Shown here: positions 10,951-22,342 of the stretch, one piece after another
How the letters are laid out: each line of letters begins with the position of its first letter
Position numbering within the stretch: the first letter of the stretch is position 1
Source: Phytoseiulus persimilis
Taxonomy: Eukaryota; Arthropoda; Arachnida; Mesostigmata; Phytoseiidae
DNA: 64,000 nt
Assembly: GCA_037576195.1 (NCBI GenBank)
Contig: CM075102.1
Coordinates: forward strand, 5,084,001 to 5,148,000
Reading direction: 5' to 3'
Notes under the pieces: generated by a model
What the model was told of the DNA's origin: nothing
Databases searched by the model: none
What the model saw: only the letters and a program-made list of their open reading frames with translations
Translations under genes and position numbers: made by a program

Positions 10951-12039
10951 CTTGACATGTTGAAACAGATCGCTGTCACGTTGTGCTTCAGAAAACGTGA
11001 AGACCACCGTCTCTTTCCCGTTTATTTGCTCAAACCGATGTACCATTGAGGTTTCGAATCTGTATCCATCGTACCGGCACCGAAAAGAGTCTTCGGTCGT
11101 CGTATCGGTCCGCATTGGCTTAAGAGCCGTCACTCTTGATGCGACCTTGGACCTCTCATCTATCGAATACCATGTTTCTAGAACACAATCAACGCTCCCC
11201 AAATGAGAGACATTGGCCAGCGCCACAGAATCGGTGCCTCCTCCCAGTCGTGCATCAAAATGCGGTTTTGGGCCCTCGATACATTGGAGTCTGTGCGCAA
11301 CTGGGCTTGGAGAGTGCGGATTTTTCCAGGATAACTTTAGTTCTGAGTCGAATTCCCAGCTCAGCTGCACTTTTGGCAAATTCACCGGCAAGGTTTTGAC
11401 TCGAGCAGTTGACACCGATGAAATCGAACTCCCTGATGGCGGGAATTCGAACGCAGTTACTCTGACTTGGTAGTTCGTTTCCGGTTCGAGGTTCTCTATG
11501 TTAACGATCGAATGATTGCTGAAATCCGGTATCACCTTCTCGTGAATCAAGGTGTTATTTTCGAGAATTCGCGCCACGAAGCCATCGGCGTTCTGGGAGT
11601 TCCACTCGATCTGAATTGAGGACTCCGTCGGAACCCGGACTGCCAGGTTCTCGACTGGAAGTGGCGCCGATTGGGAGAAACTGCGTCCTGATACCTCCGA
11701 GCTGTACATGTCGGAAGGAAGTCTCGTCACGATGAATCGGTAGACTGTCCTAGGCGGCACATTTGAGATCTTGAGTGATGTAACCACGGCCTTCAGCTGG
11801 TGTGGGATCATTCGAGAACCGGAAATGTCTTGGAGGTACAGCCGAGCGTCGTAGCCATCGCAGATCAGGCATTTCACCCAGCTGAAGACGAAGTCACTCC
11901 CTGAGGGATGAAAGGTCTCGTTCGCTCTCAGAAGTCGCACAGATTCTGTAATGTGCAGGTTCCTGTTGGCTGCCAACGCACTGAAGCTGTTCACAAACGA
12001 GGTCAAGAGAACAACGATCAAGAGTCTGCGCGGCAACAT
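10951..12039 (-). CDS. first coding exon of a secreted or membrane fibronectin-III protein
   Basis: The start at 12039 (AAAGATG) gives a signal peptide, MLPRRLLIVVLLTSFVNSFS; an in-frame ATG 12 codons earlier would bury it. The frame then holds beta-rich modules of the fibronectin-III type. A weak one lies at about residues 30-125. A clear one at about 130-220 has the hallmark LEPETNYQVRVTAF near its end and IQIEWNS earlier. A third at about 225-315 contains LKLSWKN. Several N-glycosylation sequons fit an extracellular location. At 10951 the frame meets an AAG|GTAATT donor, so the exon probably ends there and the open codons down to 10912 are intron. A pyrimidine-rich tract with CAG just upstream of the ATG suggests a 5' leader intron. 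Cell-surface receptors or adhesion proteins carry such modules, but the rest of the gene is not identified, so I give no name. Confidence 0.65.
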
Positions 12040-12385
12040 CTTTGTCCGACGGAGAAACCTCGGCCACTGAAACAAGAGACGCGCCCGAAAGCTGTTGGCT
12101 GCTTGTGGAAGCTGATCTTATCTCGTTTGGGGACGAATCGCTCTTCCCACAATCAAACTCGACGAGAGCGGCTCCTGGGGGCTCCAGAGAGGGTTTGTGT
12201 CTCATTGGGGTCTACCAGAGTAACTTGTCGTTCCGAAAGCACTGAAAGAGCTCCTGGCGTCCGGAGAGAAGCGCACGGCTTATGCGAACAAGAGGGCGAT
12301 GTTGGGCAAGCTCATAATCATGATTATGATTGGAATCATAATCAAAATCACAGAATCGCCAAAATCATAATTACTGATATGATTA
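12040..12385. other. leader and upstream region of the fibronectin-III gene
   Basis: Probably contains 5' leader on the minus strand, with a candidate splice acceptor CTTGTTTCAG near 12070. AT-rich sequence with repeated AATCATAAT words lies at 12315-12380. Confidence 0.35.
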
Positions 12386-12769
12386 CAGTATAACCTCGAT
12401 TATATCACCCTCCATTATATCAACCGTCGATTTCATCAATTTTGGACAGTAACAACCTCGATCGTATCCGCCTGAAGCTCAACCTCAATGAGATCTAGCC
12501 CTCCGAAAGTCGCCTGTCTTGAAGAAGTCAGCTCCCATAATGCTTTGAAATGGTCTTGACGAAAGCTCAAGCAAGGCAGAATCCGTTATACAGAATATTT
12601 TTTGAATGATCCGACGGACTTTCGATCCGGAAAACGGCCCCAAGAATCCTATGATGTCTGGAACATGCTGGGTCTCAAGACGTAGATTTTGTCAACCTCG
12701 ATTATTTCAAAACCTCGATTATATCAACGATTTCTGACATCCATTATTGATGAAATCGAGGTTTTACTG
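12386..12769. mobile_element. Tigger/pogo-type MITE with TA target duplication
   Basis: A 384-bp element flanked by TA on each side (12384-12385 and 12770-12771). The left end begins CAGTATAACCTCGATTAT. The right end, reversed, begins CAGTAAAACCTCGATTTC. About 20 of the first 22 bases match. Ends of the form CAGT-aACCTCGATTAT and a TA duplication are characteristic of Tigger/pogo elements. The inside is non-coding and contains further copies of the ACCTCGATTAT word (about 12453, 12703 and 12715). A broken Tigger-like transposase sits at 43794-45094, but a direct relationship is not shown. Confidence 0.85.
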
Positions 12770-12771
12770 TA

Positions 12772-15744
12772 TGATCATAATCCAAATGCCTTTTCTAACG
12801 AATATGATGCTGCTGGCACCCCTATGGGCTCCACGTCGAAGCTGTGCTAGTCGTCTCTGGCCGGGTGAGAGACTGGATTCGTATGGTTCCGCTCAACTTC
12901 GTGGCAGTATAGAGGAGCCGAACGGATCGAGGGAAGCATGCAGCGCACCCTTGGAATGAGTGCCTCGACGGCCGCCCCCTTATCTGAGATTGTCTGCTAG
13001 AGCCTATAACTGCCGTCTCACGCTCCATGTACGCACGTTCGAGAGACTTCAACGTGTCTGACCAAAGAGTGCGGCGGCTTTGAACCGCGGCTCCGCGGAA
13101 AAGCAAACTCGATAACTTCGTATGTGGCTATAGTCCACGTGATCGTAGCTCTCTATCATTATCAACTTGACTCGTCATGTGTGATCAACGATTTCCGTAT
13201 GAGGACGGGTGGATCGCGGAGAGCCAAGAGCAGCCACGTGCTCCGAATCCCGAAAACCTCCTGACCATCTTCAAACCGCCCTCAGAATCTTGGTTTTCCA
13301 GAAAGTCTGATTACGACGCCGAGGTCACATTCATGAATCTCGCCTCCTGAACATGTTCCGCGTCAGGTCGGGAAGATCACCTTGTCAGTCACCTGACTCC
13401 GTGAATAAGCTTTCGAGGTTAGCAGGCCGATAGATGACTCGTAATTGCTTCCCTCCTCGGAGAATCCAATGATTCTGGATCTCAATCCTCTTGGGAGTAG
13501 AATCGGAGGCTTGTGGGGTCATTGGAACAGAGGTGTTCATTTTTCGACCTGTATGACTGGCATGCATCTTACACACAGGTATATAGAGTATATTGAGTAT
13601 ATTGTTCTATTCCCACCGCGTTACCGGACTTGATGGATTGCGAGCTCATGTTTCTCTTCTTCTATTTCGAAACCGCTTCTTCTTTATGAAGAGGAGCTAG
13701 AGATTTGACAAACGCAATCGACTAACACTCGAGCACAGTGAAAACCTGATAACCCTTGGCTTCGACGAACTTCTGTCACAACTAGCAGAGCTTATCGCCA
13801 ACGCCGAGAAAATCCGCAGGCGAACAACAACGTGTTCTACACTGCTATCGAGCCTGTAGTCATGAACTGAAGAAGCTCAAGCGGAGTTCCTCCGACAAGC
13901 GCTCTCGTTCCCTGCGTTGAACAACTAACAAGAAATTTGCGGCGCCGATTTCACTCGACTCTGAACTTTCCTTTTCCGATGTTAGTGTTGAAGTTGGTGT
14001 TCAGTGTGTATAACGAAGTTATCACCCGTTCCCTATTTGAAGCTGCTTGGCGAGAATAAACGATTCTTTTTAGTCGACATTAACGAAGCGCAAGTGTCCT
14101 CGCTCTCCTTCTCAGACTGGTTGTATCAGTTGGACGGTGTGTTCTCAAGATCGCACGTCTAGTTTCCCTCGATGAGCTACGCCAGCTTCCAGGGAGCAGA
14201 TATTTTGTCTATTTCCTCCTTTTATTGGGATCTCGACTGTATTTCCTAAATCACTCAGTCGAGGAGCATTCACATTCCCGAGAAAAAATTCACGTCGTCT
14301 CTAGTCTCACTGGGCCATGTTTCCTGAGCGTGGGATTTCATCGCACTCATGTGTGTCGATTGCCTCCGTTCGGAGATAGAGCTGGGTGTTGTTGATTCCA
14401 AGGACAGTTCCTGACCAGGAGCATTGGCAGGTTTCGGGACGCAGGCAGAACCTTCAGGATGATCAACGGCTCGAGTGGGGTGAACTGCTCCGCGGATGAG
14501 TCGAGGTGATCATTCGGCTCTCCTTCTAGACAAACAAATCGCGACTCCAGGTTCCTAGCAGACGCTGGTCTGAAATCTCCGACGGATCAGACGGAAGCTA
14601 ACTCGAATCGCAGAATTCACAGGTTGTGTTTTGGGAGGGGTGGGACTGTGACCATTAGGAAGGGCACCCGCGATTATCCCCACGGGGAAAAAAGGAAACC
14701 CGCAAACTCCGTTGTCTCCGAATCAATGGCGAGAACCATGGGTTCGGGCGAAACCGGTTCCAGAGCAAACCACGCGTACAAGCTCCGCGCGACAGTTGGC
14801 TATGCGTAGGGGAGAGGTGGGGGAAGTGCGTAAGTATCTGGGATTCGGATAAAATTTTCCAAGGACTTTCCACGGAGTTCAGATTTCGAATCGCGGTAAA
14901 GAATCACGGCTCATCCTATAGGCCCCCATTTCGAGGCCGGTGATCTAATCACCTGAGCGGAATATTCCGGGGTACGATACCTTCGCATCAACCCCGTACA
15001 AGGCTCTCATTATCAAAAAAAAAATGGTGGCAATCGGTCGCGTACTTTTCCCAGGAACCTGTTCTGGAGATGAGCCGGAATGAAATTCCCGCGGCTGAGA
15101 ATTGATTCGATCAAATAAGTTGCAATGGACTTGTAATCCAAGAGACTACGAAATTCTTGTCGGTATCGGAGCTTTCGAAGACAACGAAGTTTTTCCTCTG
15201 GACGCTACAATCATCATTACGAGATTTGTGAACTTGGTATACGTCAGTTTGGCGGCCTCCACACGAGCAGCCAGTTTGCAGAGGCTGGAAAACCAGCCCA
15301 CTACAAGCCACCAACAGGGTCGCGAGAACAGGATACTCGCGCGCTCCGAACGATTGGCTCGGCAGTGGCCAAATGTATGATGAATGGTGACTTGACGGTG
15401 GAAGGCTCTGAAACTAGGAAAGATCTCCGTCTCCCGAGGCTTTGATTTGGTCGTGGAAGGCCACATTTCTTTCAGAGTGGACTGTGGAATGATTCCGAGT
15501 CGCTGAATTCGAACTCGATCGGAGTCCGACGTAAGCATCAGGCGTTAACAGCGTTTAGAAACCTGGAGTTCGGAAGTGACCACCGCGCCATCTCGAAAAA
15601 CGCGTTCATGCGGTGCTGCGGTTCATAAGGTCCCCCCTACCGAGATATGCCCAGAACAAAAATCGGTGGGGTTGACGAAAACAACGATTTTTTCAGTAAG
15701 GTACCCCCTTGACAGAAACCGGGAGTACGTTCGAGCGGGAGGCG
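12772..15744. other. 3 kb with no recognised gene
   Basis: No convincing coding region. An AATAAA occurs at 14055-14060 at the end of weakly coding-looking sequence (13750-14050), but frames are interrupted and I recognise nothing. Short AT-rich GTATATTGAGTATATTG words occur at 13580-13605. A run of A residues lies at 15016-15025. Confidence 0.4.
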
Positions 15745-18700
15745 GGAACAAGGCCCCAATGTTTACAGTCTGTTCAGGCCGATGGATGCATTCGCTCACG
15801 CTCTCCGTGAGCGGGCGGTGCTAGATGCCTGCGAAATCAGTGGGAGGAGCCCGCCATCTCAGCGGAGCGTTCGATCGGCTGCCAGCTGACGTGCGGCAGC
15901 TCCTCAAGCGCGATCATGGAATTGAATCAAGCATTGAATTGAGTCATCCGAAGAACACATTCTCCTGCGGCATTCGAAACGGCTAGACTAATACTTGGAG
16001 ACATGATAAACCCGGGAATATATGATTCCCCTCAGGTCAGGAGAGGGAAGATCGAGTTTCACGGAATGCTCGAGTCTCAATAATTGGGACTGTATGCATC
16101 CAGCAGTGACAATGAGCCATCTAGAGATAGGGTGTTCCATGGCGCTCTACCGAACGGGAATCGCAGGTCAACCAAGAAAAGCAGAGGAGCGGTCGCAGCC
16201 AAACACCGATCGTTGGACTTCGGTCTGACCTGGCTGTGGAGATTCGCTATGAAGTTCTCTAAAGATGGTGTTTGGTGACTTTTAAGGCGACTTCGGGGAT
16301 GTCAGCTGGTTTGGGGAAACTCTTCAATCAACGATTGACCTAAATTTTGTCGTTTCGCACTTTTTCCTTGTCCGCTGACGATCCCTCATGCACTGAGGGC
16401 ACAGTTTGATCGGAAGCCGATCCGCACCTATAGGAGAAACCGCCTGCGACGCGGATCGAGCTTCGATTGATGAGAAGAACAGTCTGAAGGGAACTCTGGA
16501 GAATGGAACGGCGTGTAAACACGCATTTGAACGTTCCACGACGTCGGTGTCTCTAAAGTGTGTGAATAAACGTCAGTTCGAAACCGCTGAGGGAACTTAT
16601 ATCGCACATTCCGCAAGGGAGGGTCGACCGGGAAAAACCATGTCATAGCGAATCAGCGTTGTGCAAGGTCTCACTGTAGTTTATCGCGAAGATCGCCGAA
16701 TTCCAAATCAGAGGTTTAGTTCCCCGTTTGCGCTCACGCTTGGTTCCATCCATCGAAGATCTTTGCTCGACATGGCCAACGCAAACAGCTTCAAAAAAGT
16801 CCCGAGTCTCCGTTTCGGACTCGGCGACTCCTGGTGCCACGACGCAGGTCTCTATAACTTCGATGGCCAGCATGGTACGTCCGCTTTCTTCTTCCACCTG
16901 AAGCGACGGGACGCTGATGGACGGTTCAATGATCTGAGGTGTAAATCTTACAAAGACTCAACAGTCAAATGTCGAGTGATAGCGAGGATCACACCGACAG
17001 GCGAGATCCTCAAGATTTCGGGCATTCACAATCATTTGCCGGACGCCGAAGGCTATGGGGTAGAGTTCCGGGAGGCGAGGAGAAACATGATCACGGATAT
17101 CAGAGAAAATCCCCGTAAACGTCCCGCGAAGGTCATACTCGATCACCGCCCAAAACTCCCAATCGATCCTGCTTCACAAATTGTACCCGTGAAGCAGGCT
17201 CGAACCCTCCGTCTTCATGCGAGCAAGATGCGACCAAGCATGGTGAAGTCTCTGCGCGAGTTGCACGTCAAAATTTCCCCAGATGACATCCCCGGTTTCA
17301 CTTCGACTAGTGACCACCAGCGTATCCTGAGCTTCTATAGCCCCGAGTTCGAAACTGTTGTTCCGGCAACAGCGACCCTGCTCAGGCTCTCCAACGAAGC
17401 AGCTGTGATCCACGCAGATGCCACCCATACATAAAACCGTACCCCGGAAGATCCGTAAGCAACTGTTCACCATTCATGGGAACTGGAACCAGTATGTGAG
17501 CATGGTCGCCTGCGCTTTCATGAATAAGGCGAACTCCGAAGCTTATCAGTGGGTCTTCCAGTGCTTGAAGCAGAACTCGCCAGGGCCATTCAACATTCCA
17601 GTCTACATAGGAGACTGGGATGACGCAATGCGCAAGGCTGTCCGCCGCGAATTCCCCGAAGCGAGACTCTATGGATGCTTGATCCATTATTCTCAGAGTC
17701 TGGTGCGAAAACCAGCAGCCCTGCAGTGGGCTTGGCGAACGATATCCGCCGTCCAGGGGGAATTCTCTCTACCTTTCTTGCCTTCACTGCACTGCCTCTG
17801 CTGCCCGCACCCTTGATTCAAGGTGCGTTCCACTACTTCGCGAATCAAGCTCAGGATTTGAACGTCGGCTTCACTCCATTCCTCAATTATGTTTCCTCGT
17901 ATTGGCTCCATCAAATCGGCCCAGAGGATCTTTCTGTATATAGGATGCGTAAGCGAACGAATAACGACGTCGAATCTAACAATGCGAAGCTTCTACGCGA
18001 AGCTGGTGTCCATGGCCCTTGCTGGGACCTCGTCTCGGTCCTCGTGAACGCCGCTCAGGATGTTCCCGTTAATCATGCGATCCACCAGCGCGGGGAACCG
18101 CACATTCTCTCCCGACCGAGCAAAGTCACGAGAGCCAACGACGACAGAATCCAAGCGTCTTGGAATCTCTTAGACGGAGGAGGAATCGACGACATTCAAT
18201 TCATTAACCGAGTTAAATATAGAGTGGGCAAGAGGAATATCTTGACGAATCTCACTGGCCCTGATCCGATGGATCCAGGCTTGCTGGCGTGGCTAATGTA
18301 AGCGATGCGGCGTCCCAGAACGTGCACACCTCGGACTCGACAGAGTCGGAATCAGTCAGGAGCCCAGTTTTCCTTGAGAGACTCCTGGACGACGACTTCG
18401 ACTCGGAAACCTGACTCTCGCTTCCTGAAGAAAGCCCCGACTCGTAGGAGCTGATTTGTGCTAGACTGACCGATTGGTTCGATTGGTCTTGAAATCTGAT
18501 GGAGCTTCATTGTGCCATGGTTCATATCATAGTTCATACCATATATTCTCGTAGACTGCTATCACATAATATAAACGCGTAAACTCTGATGACATCATAA
18601 ACACTCGTAAACGGAATGAGACCGGCCCGACCGAATGTCGAGCATGATTCCGATCCGATTTCCATTCCGATTCGAGAGGTTTTCTTTCCTGGCTGTTTCC

Positions 18701-19122
18701 TCGTGGGACTCGTTGTTCTCGCACGCAGGAACATTGCTATCCTCTTACTGCATGGTCCGTTCCAGGATATGCAAAAAGCATTGCCTTTGACGGGTTCACG
18801 TCCAAGTGTAAAAACACTGACCAGTCGACATCACTTGAGCGCCAAGATTCGCAATACCTAGGCTCGGCAACTTTTCTTGTGGCTGCCGTCCGTCTAGCTC
18901 TCTCGAATCCTGTAGAAAAAGCGCTTTCCTCGGATGATCGCATTCTACGCGTGATTCAATCCCAACATCGCGCAGCACCGGCTGTTAGCTCATCGAAAGC
19001 TCCGCTAAGGCGACGGGCTCCTCTCCCATATCTCGCCGGCACCTAGCACCGCCCGCTCACGGAGAGCATGAACGAATGCATCTATCCGCCTGGACGGACT
19101 GTAATTATTGGGGCCCTATTCC
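15745..19122 (+). mobile_element. Mutator-like element (MULE) with long terminal inverted repeats
   Basis: The region 15745-15935 is matched in inverted orientation by about 18945-19122. The outer bases are GGAACAAGGCCCC and, reversed from the right, GGAATAGGGCCCC. Both arms then share GATGCATTCG, CTCTCCGTGAGCGGGCGGTG and a common ATTGAATCA inner edge. The arms are roughly 180 bp and clearly diverged. Between them, on the plus strand, lies a FLYWCH-MULE transposase. Long inverted ends with an internal MULE transposase are the standard structure. I could not find the expected 8-10 bp target duplication, so the ends may be decayed or slightly misplaced. Confidence 0.8.
16772..18414 (+). pseudogene. 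FLYWCH-MULE transposase, intronless, broken (copy A)
   Basis: Starts at ATG 16772 (MANANSFKKVPSL). A FLYWCH-type zinc finger occupies about residues 30-95, with the Cys pair in LRCKSYKDSTVKC and the His pair in HNHLPD. The MULE transposase follows: HADAT (first catalytic Asp), LFTIHGNW, GDWDDAM (second Asp), the HY box in GCLIHYSQS, and NNDVESNN (catalytic Glu). A helical C-terminal block (ASWNLLDGGG..INRVKYRVG) leads to an acidic Ser-rich tail ending in DDDFDSET. I see a frameshift near 17430 just after the first Asp, another near 17705, and a third near 18290 before the tail, so it is inactive. No introns occur at the positions where copy B has them. Confidence 0.9.
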
Positions 19123-19145
19123 TATTACCTACCCGAGTCGGGTAT

Positions 19146-20313
19146 AGGAAATCCGGGGTATACGACATTTGGACCAGGATCGAATGTGGATGAATGCATT
19201 CGGGCTGTCGGCGAGAAGGTTCTCTGACGCGCTGAATTGAAAAACTGTAGGGTGCTGAGCAGCGTTCCGTGGCACATGCGGCAAAGCGAGATGGTTGGTT
19301 AGAACCACGGGAAGAATGTATACGTTGCATGCTGAACCATGGAACACAAAAGACCTCACGCGCCACTGAAGCGAAGAAGACAGAATCTTGCAATTGTTGA
19401 ATGCAGATGAACGGGAAAACGGGCGTTCTGAGTTGCCATCATAGTGAGGAAGACAGAGTCTGGGTTCCACTAATTGTTTAGCTTTTGCCCTTGGCGGACG
19501 GAACGAGAACCAGGATCACAGCGTTACCAAGCACTATTTCGGAGGCTACACAGTTTCTATTCGAGATACAGTCTTGCACCACGAGGAAAATCTACGCGGC
19601 ATGAAGATTGACAGGATTGAGCGAGCACGATGCCCCCGCTGCAAGGAAGGAGTCGATAGAAATGTAGTCAAGCTTGACAGGATCCGCAGTCGGCTTCCGC
19701 AAGGACGTCTGTGAACCAGTCGCCTAGTCGGGTGAATTCAACCGGCAGGCCGTCAGAAGCGGATTCTGTTGCCGCCATAAGTGCAACCATGCCAGGCGGA
19801 TGATTCACCCGGAATCCCAACTCTATATTTACCGTCCAGACAATCGGTCCTATGCTGACCGCAGAGGATTGTACAGTCGATGGCGACGAAGTGAGACCAA
19901 TGACTTGAGACCGAAAGATGACTCCGACGCCGCTTCCGGCTTTTCTGCTTCTTTCACTGCCTCACTGCCTGTTGGGAGGAAATCATCCAGTTCATTCGAT
20001 TGATTCGAATCGAAGCAATATTCAGCTCATTCCTTTTCTGCCCCAGACCAGGCTACGATCCCAATGAGAGGTGACTCCCTTGACAACATTTAGTTCTTGC
20101 GAAGCGGCAACTCTGGTGGCGTAGCTCTGTCCATATCGAAGTCACAGGAGTTTGAAAGTCATACGTTAGTCGTCGACAATACCGCGGTGACTGAGCGCTG
20201 CTTAGCACCCTACTGTTTTTCAATTTGGCGCGTCGCAGCACCTTGTCGCTGACAGCCCGAATGCATCCATGCACACTCAATCCTGGCCCAAATGTCGTAT
20301 ACCCGGAAATCTG
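19146..20313. mobile_element. second inverted-ended element, probably non-autonomous
   Basis: The left arm, from about 19146 to 19270, is matched in reverse by about 20195-20313. Both share GGTATACGACATTTGG, TGCATTCGGGCTGTC, then TTGAAAAAC and TAGGGTGCT with AGCAGCG. The outer edge starts about 24 bp from the end of the MULE at 15745-19122, with the palindrome ACCCGAGTCGGGT between them. The arms share the word GATGCATTCGGG with that MULE's ends, so a related family is plausible. There is no transposase. The interior has an 88-codon open frame at 19448-19714 that contains RARCPRCKEGVD and may be captured sequence. No target duplication was found. Confidence 0.7.
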
Positions 20314-20440
20314 GGTTCTTTTATGTTAGGCGGCTGGCGAGTTGATACTGGCCGCAGCAGACGAAAGCGGTCCGCTGCCTTGAGGCGAGACACTCCGCTA
20401 GCACCGCGGTAGGCTAGGGAGCGGAACGATGCCAGCGGAC

Positions 20441-20760
20441 TGACAGCCAGCAGAACCGGAGAAGTGCGGGGGATTGGGTTGGGTAAGGTCCATGGCGAGC
20501 GGACCCGGACAAGTGCGGGGGATTGGGTGAGGTTAGGTTCCTGGCGAGCGAGCGTAGCGATGCGAGCAGACCGACAGCAAACAGACGCGGAGCAGTGTCG
20601 GGGATTGAGTAGGTAAGGTCCCTAGCAAGCGGACCCGGAGAAGTGCGGGGGATTGGGTGAGGTTAGGTTAGGTTCCTGGCGAGCGAGCGAGCGTAGCGAG
20701 GCGAGCAGACCGACAGCAAGCAGACGCGAAGCAGTGCCGGGGAATGGGTGAGGTTCGGTA
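20441..20760. repeat. 130-bp tandem repeat, about 2.5 copies
   Basis: The segment starting GGACCCGGA at 20501 recurs at 20631, a period of 130 bp. A partial diverged copy precedes it (20441-20500). The unit alternates GTGCGGGGGATTGGGTGAGG with GCGAGCGAGCGTAGCGA and is GC-rich. Copies differ by small insertions such as an extra GGTTA. Confidence 0.85.
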
Positions 20761-20927
20761 TTCTTTGGAGAAATTCCGAACCACATCGATAACCAGCGCA
20801 GGACAGAAGCTATCCACACCGTCCGTTGTACATATTGATAAATCTCAGTTGGGCATTGAAAGATGGATTTAGAGAATGAACTGCGTAGTTAATTGGTTTT
20901 GTTTTCAATCTGCGAACCGTGTGTATC

Positions 20928-21627
20928 ATGTCCAACTCGATCTTCAATTTACCCGCTACGGAAGCAGGTGCTGCTGCTTTCTTGCAAGAAAAACGAATTC
21001 TTGCTCGAGAGCGATTCTGTGATGAAGGACACAAACTTCTCGTCAAGTTCAGCAGTGATAGACTCTGTTGGTGGTGCCCGTACTGTGCAGCAAGGATTTG
21101 GCTTCGAGCAGGCACTTGGTTGGAAGGCACTCGTTTGCCCTGCGTCACAATCGTTAGATTCCTGTATGCCGAATGACATCACCTCCATCGCCTGGTGCTC
21201 CTCTGAACTGGGCATGAGTCCAGTGGCTTGCCATGCATGGAGTGCATCGCTCCGTGAGATCTGTGTTAAATCCCTTCAGCGTCGCCCAAGAGAGCGAATC
21301 GGCGGCCCGGGTCAGATCGTTGAAATAGACGAGAGCATGTTCACGAAGAGGAAGAACCATGTTGGCCGCATCCTCCCTCAACAGTGGGTCTTCGGCGGCC
21401 TCTGCCGTGCCACGAAAAAATGCTTCGTCTTGGCAGTGCCCAATCGATCCGCCCCCATACTGCTCCGCGCAATCCAAGAGAACGTTGCGCCAGGTTCGAC
21501 CATCTACAGTGATTGTTGGCGAGGCTAGGCCACTGCACAGCTCGAGGCAGCTGGATACGAACACTTGGCAGTGACCCACAAGCTAAATTTCGTCGATCCA
21601 GTGACACGCTCCTCCGACCGCTGAGCT
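20928..21627 (+). pseudogene. Merlin (IS1016/ISXO2-like) transposase, broken
   Basis: Starts at MSNSIFNLPATEAG. The N-terminal part has the zinc-ribbon pattern of the family, with Cys in RERFCDEGHK and CWWCPYC. The DDE domain is very well kept: GQIVEIDESMFTKRK carries the first Asp, RILPQQWVFGGLCR follows, and APGSTIYSDCWRG carries the second Asp. The matching end AAGYEHLAVTHKLNFVDPVT is present. A frameshift near 21170 separates the two halves and a TAG at 21526-21528 stands where the family has Tyr after CWRG. The sequence fades after about 21625, before the third catalytic position, so it is truncated as well. I saw no inverted ends. Eukaryotic Merlin elements descend from the IS1016 group. 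Confidence 0.9.
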
Positions 21628-22249
21628 GGCGGCGCGTTCGCTGGCCGAGCGCACTGACGTTGCTAGGAGATGGCGATAGATTTGAACATGAGTCGGGCGC
21701 CAAACAGCTCAGTGGAGACGGAATATTCGGGGCTGAGAGTCTGAATAATGCAGTTAGAGAATCATTCAGGTATGAACTGGACTTGGATGAAACGGATTGA
21801 GCAGCCTCGAGTGTTATTCTGTCAGGCGTCGAGGGCAAAGAGGAGTGTGGAAATAGGGATACTCTCACAATCTAATTTCAGGCAATGATATCTTTGAGAT
21901 AGGAAGTATCGCCGAATGTGGAAAATCAAGTGCTCATTAGGAGGTGGGAAATGAATTGAATTCGAAGAAAGTTCCAAGGACGGGAAGACCTCGACAATGC
22001 GAGGCTAGACGAAAGACCGGGTCCGAATTCGGCCCGAACGGTGCATTGAACATCTTGGGCTCGCAAAGATTGTGAGCTTGCCTAAGTTGAGCATTGTTTT
22101 CGCCTCCTAGAACCAACCGCATGGGGTCTGTATATCAGAGAAGAATGCGTTGTTTCGGCGGCCTCGGCCGAAAATGCCTGAATTTCCCCCAGAACAACCT
22201 GTCCGGCTGTAATTTCGTCGCTCACCGTCTGCGCCATAATCTATTATCT
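21628..22249. other. intergenic, nothing recognised
   Basis: A short open frame (to 21800) follows the Merlin fragment but has no motif. The rest shows no gene or repeat. Confidence 0.45.
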
Positions 22250-22281
22250 AATATATATCTAATATATATCTAAGAAGAAGA

Positions 22282-22331
<50 letters not shown>

Positions 22332-22342
22332 CTTCTATCTAA
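22250..22342. repeat. TA-rich microsatellite
   Basis: A run of about 25 TA units (22281-22330) preceded by two CTAATATATAT words and an AAG triplet run. It immediately precedes the first Helitron, whose 5' TC starts at 22343 after an A. Confidence 0.95.

Noticed and set aside
13750-14060. Terminal exon or retroelement end before AATAAA at 14055
   Set aside because: The frames are interrupted and no element or gene can be recognised. The hexamer alone is not enough.
15736-19131. 9-bp target duplication for the MULE with long inverted ends
   Set aside because: The nine bases on each side (CGGGAGGCG and TATTACCTA) do not match. No duplication is claimed.
20655-20675. GGTTAGGTTAGG as an arthropod TTAGG telomere tract
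   Set aside because: Only two or three units, inside a 130-bp GC-rich tandem repeat.
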